A stretch of DNA of 22,464 nucleotides from a virus, in the IMG/VR virus record IMGVR_UViG_3300032073_002250, positions 1 through 22,464 of that record, one strand, 5' to 3'. Shown here in pieces: positions 12,914-18,933 of this stretch. Within the stretch, counting starts at the first letter, position 1; the number at the start of each line of letters is the position of its first letter. Made by a program: the position numbers and the translations under genes. The notes under the pieces are model-generated. The model had not been told where the DNA came from and made no database searches. It saw only the letters and a list, made by a program, of their open reading frames with translations.

Positions 12914-13808
12914 TATATATGATAACCAAACCGATAAGAGGATGGATTATGAATCATTCGACCAGTTCGAAACAATCTTATATAGGCTCGCAGAGTCTAC
13001 AAAATACCCTACTAAATCTGAAGCTCCTCTTATCAGTCCTGCTACATATCTGCCTGATAGTACTCGTGCTAACGATAACGTGGTGTCTTGGGGCGGTTTT
13101 GGTATTCTCGATGTGGATGACTTTGTAGGCAACATAAAAGATATAGAAAAAAAATATGAAAGATTTAGATATGTTTGCTATTCTACTGCTTCTTCTAGTG
13201 TTGATAAGCCTAGGTTTCGATTAGTATTTCCACTAGATAGATGGGTAGAGAAAGATGAAATTAAACACTTCTGGTTTGCACTTAATAAAGAAATTGGTGG
13301 AATCGCTGATGCACAAACTAAAGATTTATCTAGGATGTATTATATTCCTGCCAAATATAAGAAGGCTAATAATTTTATTTTTAGTCATGATGGCGATATT
13401 ATGGACGTTGGAAGCTTACTAGAAACACATCCCTATTTTCAGCAATCAGATAACTTCTTCGATAGATTGCCAGAATCAATACAAAAAGGTTTACTAGAAC
13501 ATAGAAAAAGCCAATTAAAAAATACTTCATATACTTGGACTGGTTATCACGATTGTCCATTTGTAAATAAAAAACAAGTTAGCGAATATAAAACTATTCA
13601 AGGAACAGGCTGGTATGCTAAGATGTACCAGATAATGGTTTCAACAGCAGGAAATGCTTTAAACAAAGGTTATCCCATTACAGCTAAAGAGGTTGCACAT
13701 ATATGCAGAACTTTAGATAATGAAACGGGTAATTGGTATCTAAAACGAGATATGGAAAAAGAAGCAGACCGAGCTATTGAATTTGTGTTTAGAAATCAGG
13801 GGCTATAA
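12888..13808 (+). CDS. Primase-like (AEP/PrimPol-type) protein, tentative
   Basis: A 306-residue protein. Start chosen at the ATG at 12888, preceded by AGGA, because the stretch SCTIFNNIYDNQTD looks like a first beta strand; 12876 and 12942 are alternatives. Motifs suggest an archaeo-eukaryotic primase-type domain: GILDVDDF with D75-x-D77, then YVCYSTASSSVDKPRFRLVFPLDR (about 95-118) and DLSRMYYIPA (146-155), a pattern common in phage and plasmid replication proteins. The C-terminal 120 residues are helical and could be a PriCT-like domain. No helicase motif is present. T4 uses gp61 primase with gp41, so this might supply or supplement priming. It could instead be a non-catalytic replication protein. 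Confidence 0.55.
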   Translation: MVSCTIFNNIYDNQTDKRMDYESFDQFETILYRLAESTKYPTKSEAPLISPATYLPDSTRANDNVVSWGGFGILDVDDFVGNIKDIEKKYERFRYVCYSTASSSVDKPRFRLVFPLDRWVEKDEIKHFWFALNKEIGGIADAQTKDLSRMYYIPAKYKKANNFIFSHDGDIMDVGSLLETHPYFQQSDNFFDRLPESIQKGLLEHRKSQLKNTSYTWTGYHDCPFVNKKQVSEYKTIQGTGWYAKMYQIMVSTAGNALNKGYPITAKEVAHICRTLDNETGNWYLKRDMEKEADRAIEFVFRNQGL

Positions 13809-14332
13809 TGTTTAAAGACTATATTAATAATTTAAAGTTAATCGTCACTCAAGAAATGTTCGACAGACATAATGAGGAATGGGAAACTATAAAGAGTGGG
13901 TATTCTTCTAGAGCTAATCTAGATTCAGAATATCTGGAAGATAACGTAATTGAAAATAATGAAGAGGCTATACGTATAACTGGACCAGGTAGATACCTAG
14001 CTGATATCCAATGGCGAAATATGAAGATCGATTTTAAAGAAATCGCATCTCAATGGTATAATCTACAACACGATTATACGAGATACCTCGATGCTTTTCA
14101 AAAAAATAAACTAACGCATTTCTTGTTTTTCAAGTCAAATCGTCCTCGTTATAACAATAAGGAATATAGAAATATGCCAGATGTAATACCAGTAGGGTTT
14201 GAATTAGAATTTGAATATTTAGGTTGCTTTGATGTTATGGAAGTCATGGGATCAATAGAACAAATACAACCAGGAACACTTAGAAACAGAGTTAAGATAG
14301 AAACTTTACAGGAGAAATATGGGATTATTTAA
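13808..14332 (+). CDS. Unrecognised protein between primase-like and methyltransferase genes
   Basis: A 174-residue protein starting at an ATG that shares its A with the previous stop (TAATG). The chain is charged and mixed alpha/beta, with no membrane segment and a Lys/Arg-rich centre (KNKLTHFLFFKSNRPRYNNKEYRNM). The C-terminal portion, VGFELEFEYLGCFDVMEVMGSIEQ, is acidic and strand-like. I do not recognise a family. Close packing on both sides (1-base and 14-base overlaps) makes it part of the 12219 operon, and proximity to the methyltransferase allows a DNA-interacting role, but nothing in the sequence proves one. Confidence 0.7.
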   Translation: MFKDYINNLKLIVTQEMFDRHNEEWETIKSGYSSRANLDSEYLEDNVIENNEEAIRITGPGRYLADIQWRNMKIDFKEIASQWYNLQHDYTRYLDAFQKNKLTHFLFFKSNRPRYNNKEYRNMPDVIPVGFELEFEYLGCFDVMEVMGSIEQIQPGTLRNRVKIETLQEKYGII

Positions 14333-15299
14333 CACATATAAAACCCCCGGAATAACTGATAAGATATATCACCGAAAAGAAATACCAAATGATTATCATT
14401 GTACATGTGATTATTGTAGAAAGAATTTCTTAGGAGAAATATTCCACACACCAACTGGTGAATACTATACGCAATCGTCTAGAAAGAAGTATTACTTTCC
14501 CGATGTAAAACCTGAGGGCGGATTCGACAAACACATCTGCCCGGGTCATTGGTCTGGTTATAGATGGGCAGTTCAGAATTTAACAAAACCAGGAGATACA
14601 GTCTTTGATCCAACAGTAGGAACAGGAACAGCAATAGTAGAAGCTATCAATGCTGGCAGAAATGCTGTAGGTATAGAATTAGAATTTCCACACATTACAA
14701 AAAGATCTGTAGATGTACAATATGAAAGAGGTACTGCTACAGGGAAAGGAACAGTTATACAAGGAGATGCTAGAGACCAGTTAGAATTATTAGACCAGAA
14801 TGGATTCGAGGGAGAATGTTTTGATCTAATAATTACCGGATCACCATATCCAGTATTAGGGGGAAGACAATCAGATGCTCCAGAAAGACCTGGTAAAAGA
14901 TTAGATGGAGATTTTGCAAAGGGTAAAAAAGAAAACGAAGTCATCTATAAAAATTCAAAGAACGCAGGAGTTCTAAAAGGACAGGTTTATTGGGATTTAA
15001 TAAATGAGCTATATTCTAAAGCTATAAGTAAATTAAAGCCCGGGGGAAAATTCGTTACTTTGATCAAAGACCCAACTCAAAATAAAAAACCATACTTACT
15101 CCATAAAATGATTACTGACGTAGTTATGGATTATAATCCTATGGAATACTATGGTGCATTTATACACAGGCATTTGCCTTACACGTTCTTTATGAACACT
15201 TATCACAAACAGAATCCTGAAGTAGACATTATTCCTTATTTTCAAACAGGAATAGTTCTGCAAAAAAAGGGTTTACAATCTAACCAAACTATGGTATAA
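14319..15299 (+). CDS. DNA methyltransferase (amino-methyltransferase type) with Cys-rich N-terminus
   Basis: A 326-residue protein; AGGAG lies just before the ATG. Residues about 22-80 hold a CTCDYC cluster and a HICPGH cluster that could bind zinc. LTKPGDTVFDPTVGTGTAIVEAINAGRNAVGIELE is the AdoMet-binding region (motif X/I), and FDLIITGSPYP matches motif IV, where N4-cytosine and N6-adenine enzymes have (S/D/N)PP(Y/F). LKPGGKFVTLIKDP is a later core strand. Motif order is I before IV. The motif IV reads GSPY: the first position is Gly instead of Ser/Asp/Asn, which may lower or alter activity. It probably methylates phage or host DNA. The final codons and stop lie inside the next promoter, the TAA being part of its -10 hexamer. 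Confidence 0.82.
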   Translation: MGLFNTYKTPGITDKIYHRKEIPNDYHCTCDYCRKNFLGEIFHTPTGEYYTQSSRKKYYFPDVKPEGGFDKHICPGHWSGYRWAVQNLTKPGDTVFDPTVGTGTAIVEAINAGRNAVGIELEFPHITKRSVDVQYERGTATGKGTVIQGDARDQLELLDQNGFEGECFDLIITGSPYPVLGGRQSDAPERPGKRLDGDFAKGKKENEVIYKNSKNAGVLKGQVYWDLINELYSKAISKLKPGGKFVTLIKDPTQNKKPYLLHKMITDVVMDYNPMEYYGAFIHRHLPYTFFMNTYHKQNPEVDIIPYFQTGIVLQKKGLQSNQTMV

Positions 15300-15300
15300 T
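15272..15300 (+). promoter_or_regulatory. Early/middle promoter of the pyrimidine-modification operon, leaderless geometry
   Basis: GGG precedes TTTACA (15272-15277); 17-bp spacer ending TATGG; TATAAT (15295-15300). The whole promoter lies within the 3' end of the methyltransferase gene, whose stop codon (15297-15299) is inside the -10 box. The ATG at 15308 follows after seven bases with no ribosome site, the same geometry as at 9361 and 12219. Confidence 0.92.
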
Positions 15301-15307
15301 ATACATT

Positions 15308-15652
15308 ATGAAACCTTTAAACATACTTAAAAATGCTGCCGACTTAATTATTAAGAAAGGCAATGATTATCAAAATCCTAAATCTAGGATTAAACAAGCA
15401 GACTATTATCCTAATGGTGCACAAACCATTTTAGATATTATGACTGGTAAAGTCAATCGTATGCATTCTGTTTTAGATGCTATGAAAGAAGACAAAGAAT
15501 ATGTAGAAAACTTCGAATCACTTCATGATTCGGCAGTAGATCTAATTAACTATGCAGCCTTTTTTGCTGCTTATCTCGATCATGATATTGATGGCCAAAC
15601 AACAGATCGAGATATATTCAATAGGGTAAAAGATAATGACTCAGAGTCTTAA
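15308..15652 (+). CDS. DUF1599-like (nucleotide-modification-associated) helical protein
   Basis: A 114-residue, largely helical protein. Landmarks are KKGNDYQNPKSRIKQADYYP, then GKVNRMHSVLDAM and a closing SLHDSAVDLINYAAFFAAYL. The 'K-G-x-D-Y ... D-x-x-D-L-x-N-Y' arrangement resembles DUF1599, a domain linked to phage nucleotide-modification gene clusters and distantly similar to MazG-type folds. The match is from memory and is moderate. It heads the operon containing the dCMP-hydroxymethylase-like, amidotransferase and dCMP deaminase genes, which fits the domain's reputation. The end overlaps the next gene by 17 bases. Confidence 0.6.
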   Translation: MKPLNILKNAADLIIKKGNDYQNPKSRIKQADYYPNGAQTILDIMTGKVNRMHSVLDAMKEDKEYVENFESLHDSAVDLINYAAFFAAYLDHDIDGQTTDRDIFNRVKDNDSES

Positions 15653-16361
15653 GCAAGGACTATACAACTTACGAAAAAATCTGAACGAAAATGGTTATGA
15701 AATAGAAACCGAAAGATGGCAAGGTGCTACAGAACATCCTGCATTCCTAGAAATACTTCATGCAGATATGCAAGCACAAATGTACAATACTGCAGAAGAA
15801 GCTAGTGAAGAATTAAAAGCTGGTCAACCCTGGGCAGACGAACATTTTGAAGAACGAGTTGGTGGTATACCTTGTAATCCACCCCCAAGTCACGTACACT
15901 GGTTAAAAGATACGGATAAATACTTAATGGATGAAGCTTTTTCACATTCGTATCCAGAGCGTATGTGGCAAGATACAGAACAAATGGGTGTTAGATTTAA
16001 TATAGCTAATCTAAACACTGCAGTAGAATTACTTAAAAAAGAACCAACAACAAGACACTGTTATATTCCAATTTGGTTTCCAGAAGATGGTACGGCCGCT
16101 CTCGCGGGCGAACGCGTCCCGTGTACGTTCGGGTGGCACTTTATGTTAAGACATGGAAAATTACATTGCGCGTACCATATGCGCTCGTGCGATGTTATGC
16201 GTCATTTACATAATGACTTATACTTTGCAAATAGATTATGCTTATGGTTAATCGAAAAAGCCGAATTAGATGTAGTACCAGGAACAATACACTTTAGTGC
16301 TAGTTCTTTACATTGCTTCGTTGTTGACAAATATAGTTTAAATAATATGGTGAACATATAA
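15636..16361 (+). CDS. 42: dCMP hydroxymethylase-like enzyme (ThyA fold, gp42 type)
   Basis: A 241-residue protein (T4 gp42 is 246). The ThyA-fold core is clear: catalytic Cys163 in VPCTF, the phosphate/nucleotide motif MRSCDV with D186, then HND with N193-D194, and SSLHCF with H226. In thymidylate synthases the residue eight after the RSxD Asp is Asn, which selects dUMP; here it is Asp194, exactly as in T4 dCMP hydroxymethylase (RSNDVVFGFRND). This predicts dCMP as substrate, yielding 5-hydroxymethyl-dCMP or 5-methyl-dCMP with a folate donor. F228 replaces the usual Tyr. A separate ThyX gene covers dTMP synthesis, supporting specialisation. It overlaps the next gene by one base. Its catalytic region (about 16092-16137) is roughly 70% GC within an AT-rich gene. 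Confidence 0.8.
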   Translation: MTQSLKQGLYNLRKNLNENGYEIETERWQGATEHPAFLEILHADMQAQMYNTAEEASEELKAGQPWADEHFEERVGGIPCNPPPSHVHWLKDTDKYLMDEAFSHSYPERMWQDTEQMGVRFNIANLNTAVELLKKEPTTRHCYIPIWFPEDGTAALAGERVPCTFGWHFMLRHGKLHCAYHMRSCDVMRHLHNDLYFANRLCLWLIEKAELDVVPGTIHFSASSLHCFVVDKYSLNNMVNI

Positions 16362-17671
16362 TGTGTGGATTTCTAATAGCAAAAGATCAAAAAGAACATA
16401 ATCTAATTAAAATGATAGATGATATATCTTATCGTGGATTAAAAAATTATAAAGGATATATGAGTTATAAAGGTTATAACCTTGCTCATGTAGCTTTGCC
16501 AATGGTTGATCCAGATCCAGCTGTTTCTATCCAGCCACTTCGATTTGATAAAGAACCACCTTCAATGTTTGTGGGGGAAATATTTAATTATAAAGATTTT
16601 GGCGATTATGAAACAGATGCTTTAATGATTCACCACACATTCAGAGAAAATAAGTCACATGACTTCTTTCATAACTTTGATGGGTTCTGGAGTTATATTA
16701 CATTCTTTAATGATAAACCTATTATATACACTGACTTTCTGTCAATTAAACCTGTCTATTATAGAAGAGATACTATGGCAGCTGCCAGTGAAATAGATAT
16801 ACTAAAAGAATTTGGACCAGTTACACATAATAATTTCTTTCATTCTAATGTTATGAAATGGGGATATGACCCAACTGGTAATACCCCTTGGAATGAAATT
16901 GCACAGCTTAAGCCTGGACACTTCTTATATGAGGGTAAAGAATACCCATACTGGGATTGGAACCAGGTTCCTGTTACAAATCTATATGATGATCTTAGCT
17001 TAGCTGTTAAATTAAGATGCCAAGGATTCAGAGATGTGTCTATGTTATTATCCGGCGGACTAGATTCTACTATCATACACGGGTTAATAAAAGAACAAGG
17101 ACTAGATGTTACGTCTATACACGTAGAAAATAAAGAACGTGATTATGCTAAGCTTGTTGATAAAGATTGCGTAGACGTAAGCCTAGGAGCTATAAACGAT
17201 GATTACGCAGTGGAGGTACACCAATCACCTGTAGATCTAGGTTCAGTTAAACCCCAAATAGCTATGGCACAAAAACTAAAAGAACTAGGATATCATAATG
17301 TATTAACCGGTGATGGTGCAGATGAATTATTTGGTGGCTACGGAAGAGCAAAAGAATATGATAGCCAATATTCAGATGTATTTGCAGAATTACCTTTCTA
17401 TCATTTACCTAAATTAGATAGAACCATGATGAAATCTACAGTAGAACTACGTGCTCCATTCTTAGCACCATCGGTTATTGTCCACGGATTAAATACACCT
17501 TACCATAAAAGAAATGGTGAAAAGAAAGTATTAAAAGAAACATTTAAAAAGATAGTACCTAAAAAGATACTAGATCGCGATAAGCTACCGCTAAAAACAG
17601 AAGCAATAAGGAAAGATCCAATGCAACAAAGATTAAAAAATGCCACTATATGGGAAGTTTTATATGGATAA
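16361..17671 (+). CDS. asnB: Asparagine-synthase-like glutamine amidotransferase / ATP-pyrophosphatase
   Basis: A 436-residue protein, shorter than E. coli AsnB (554). The N-terminal class-II glutaminase begins MCGF with the nucleophilic Cys2 exposed after Met removal; EIFNYKDF and the following strands complete it. The C-terminal synthetase domain has the PPi loop SGGLDS at 231-236 and GDGADELFGGY at 317-327, plus a late LRAPFLAPSV segment. All visible catalytic motifs are intact, so it can hydrolyse glutamine and adenylate an acid acceptor. The obvious product is asparagine. However, it is sandwiched between the dCMP-hydroxymethylase-like and dCMP deaminase genes, overlapping both, and occupies the place of T4 beta-glucosyltransferase, so a modified nucleobase acceptor is a serious alternative (inference). 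Confidence 0.88.
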   Translation: MCGFLIAKDQKEHNLIKMIDDISYRGLKNYKGYMSYKGYNLAHVALPMVDPDPAVSIQPLRFDKEPPSMFVGEIFNYKDFGDYETDALMIHHTFRENKSHDFFHNFDGFWSYITFFNDKPIIYTDFLSIKPVYYRRDTMAAASEIDILKEFGPVTHNNFFHSNVMKWGYDPTGNTPWNEIAQLKPGHFLYEGKEYPYWDWNQVPVTNLYDDLSLAVKLRCQGFRDVSMLLSGGLDSTIIHGLIKEQGLDVTSIHVENKERDYAKLVDKDCVDVSLGAINDDYAVEVHQSPVDLGSVKPQIAMAQKLKELGYHNVLTGDGADELFGGYGRAKEYDSQYSDVFAELPFYHLPKLDRTMMKSTVELRAPFLAPSVIVHGLNTPYHKRNGEKKVLKETFKKIVPKKILDRDKLPLKTEAIRKDPMQQRLKNATIWEVLYG

Positions 17672-18122
17672 GTGGGACGGAAGATATTTAAGATTAGCTA
17701 AAGAAGTTGCCAGCTGGTCGAAAGATCCTAGTACAAAAGTAGGTGCTGTTGCAGTTTTAAATGGAATGGTATTAGCCCAAGGGTATAACGGGTTTCCTAG
17801 GGGAATTAAAGATTCCGAAGAAAAATATCTAGATAGAGAAACAAAATACCAATACGTGGTACATGCAGAAATGAATTGCATATTTAATGCAGCAATGAAC
17901 GGGGTATCTTTATATGGAAGCACACTATACATATATCCACTACCAGCATGCCATGAATGTGCAAAAGGAATAATTCAGTGTGGGGTAGAACGTGTAGTTT
18001 CCCCAGTCTTTGAAAACGAGTTTACCCAGCGAAGATGGGAAAAGTCTTGCTCAACAACATTTAATATGTTTGAGGAAGCTGGTATAGAATACGATTTGAT
18101 AAAGGGGTTTACAAACGTATGA
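17664..18122 (+). CDS. cd: Deoxycytidylate (dCMP) deaminase
   Basis: A 152-residue zinc deaminase. The ATG at 17664 is preferred over 17640 because MDKWDGRYLRLAKEVASWSKDPSTKVGAV is the normal family start and GGAAG lies upstream. Zinc and catalytic residues are H67-A-E69 and C96-H-E-C99 (in PLPACHEC; the first Cys is preceded by Ala rather than the usual Pro). NGFPRG is the conserved nucleotide loop. It converts dCMP to dUMP, feeding ThyX, and so competes with the dCMP-hydroxymethylase-like enzyme for substrate. It overlaps the asnB-like gene by eight bases. The last codons (KGFTNV) are the -35 region of the next promoter. Confidence 0.95.
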   Translation: MDKWDGRYLRLAKEVASWSKDPSTKVGAVAVLNGMVLAQGYNGFPRGIKDSEEKYLDRETKYQYVVHAEMNCIFNAAMNGVSLYGSTLYIYPLPACHECAKGIIQCGVERVVSPVFENEFTQRRWEKSCSTTFNMFEEAGIEYDLIKGFTNV

Positions 18123-18136
18123 TTTTATGGTATAAT
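18108..18136 (+). promoter_or_regulatory. Early/middle promoter of the peroxiredoxin-bS21-uvsX-41 unit
   Basis: GGGG precedes TTTACA (18108-18113); 17-bp spacer ending TATGG; TATAAT (18131-18136). The -35 lies in the last codons of the dCMP deaminase gene and its TGA (18120-18122) is in the spacer. Unlike the leaderless members, this one leaves a leader of about 24 bases with a GGAG ribosome site before the ATG at 18167. Confidence 0.9.
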
Positions 18137-18166
18137 AGACCCCACATTAAATAAATTGGAGAATAT

Positions 18167-18676
18167 ATGTTATCAGTATGTCAAGAATTTCCTGAATTCA
18201 GTCTAAGAGCTGTTGATGGAAATAACAATATGATAGACGTAACTAATCAGGACCTAGACGGGAAATGGTCAGTTGTTTATTTTTACCCTAAAGACTTTAC
18301 TTTTATTTGTCCTACAGAAATAGCTGCAATGGATAAGCTATTAGATGAAGCGGCAGTCTTAGGAATTTCAGGAGACAATGAATTTTGTAAACTGAATTGG
18401 AAGCAATCGAATGATTTGATTGCCAATATCCGTCACCCATTAGCTGGTGATTGTGGTTGTGAATTAGCTGCAGAATGCGGAGTTTATAACGAAGATGAAG
18501 GCGTTGCTTTTCGTGCAACATTTATATTAAACCCAGAAGGGATTATTCAGAGTGTATCATGCAATGAGTTAGATACCGGAAGAAGTGCAGATGAGGTTCT
18601 TAGAACAGTTCAAGCACTAAAGGCTGGTGGACTAACAGGTTGTTCATGGAACCCTGGGGAGGACTTCGTTGCCTAG
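18167..18676 (+). CDS. Peroxiredoxin, AhpC/TSA type
   Basis: A 169-residue thioredoxin-fold peroxidase. The peroxidatic Cys48 lies in DFTFICPTE, the canonical active site after [10 protein letters not shown] second candidate Cys is C159 in [13 protein letters not shown] near the C-terminus, the position of the resolving Cys in typical 2-Cys enzymes; further Cys residues occur in [12 protein letters not shown]. It reduces hydrogen or alkyl peroxides. Phage copies are uncommon and may protect replication or DNA-modifying enzymes from oxidative stress in sunlit water. It is the first gene of a unit with bS21, UvsX and gp41, and its GGGGAGG near the end provides the ribosome site for the next gene, which overlaps it by eight bases. 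Confidence 0.93.
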   Translation: MLSVCQEFPEFSLRAVDGNNNMIDVTNQDLDGKWSVVYFYPKDFTFICPTEIAAMDKLLDEAAVLGISGDNEFCKLNWKQSNDLIANIRHPLAGDCGCELAAECGVYNEDEGVAFRATFILNPEGIIQSVSCNELDTGRSADEVLRTVQALKAGGLTGCSWNPGEDFVA

Positions 18677-18932
18677 TATAGATCTTAGACCGAGGAAACC
18701 CCATCCTAAAGCGAAACGCAAACATAAGGGTCCACCAAAACCAATGCCATTCGATGTTGCATTGCGTAAGTTTAGAAAAGCCTGTGATAGGGCAGGTATC
18801 GTACAAGAATGTCGTAAAAGAGAATTCTACGAAAAGCCTGCAGCTAAAAGACAGCGCAAAAGAAAAGAAGCCGTTGCAAGGTGGCGTAAAAAAGAAAAAT
18901 CTATGATGTTAAAACCAGAGAGGAGGTACTAA
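18669..18932 (+). CDS. rpsU: Ribosomal protein bS21 homologue
   Basis: An 87-residue, very basic protein. The core [31 protein letters not shown] is unmistakably bS21, including the REFYEKP element; the C-terminal half is a Lys/Arg helix. An N-terminal extension of about 25 residues ([20 protein letters not shown]) is longer than in E. coli bS21. The start is a TTG at 18669, supported by GGGGAGG at 18656-18662; no ATG lies in frame before the conserved core except the Met just ahead of PFDV. Phage bS21 genes are known in marine phages, and the protein can join host ribosomes, where bS21 sits next to the anti-Shine-Dalgarno and assists initiation. It likely biases translation to phage mRNAs. 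It ends one base before the UvsX ATG, whose ribosome site is in its last codons. Confidence 0.93.
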   Translation: MPSIDLRPRKPHPKAKRKHKGPPKPMPFDVALRKFRKACDRAGIVQECRKREFYEKPAAKRQRKRKEAVARWRKKEKSMMLKPERRY

Positions 18933-18933
18933 T

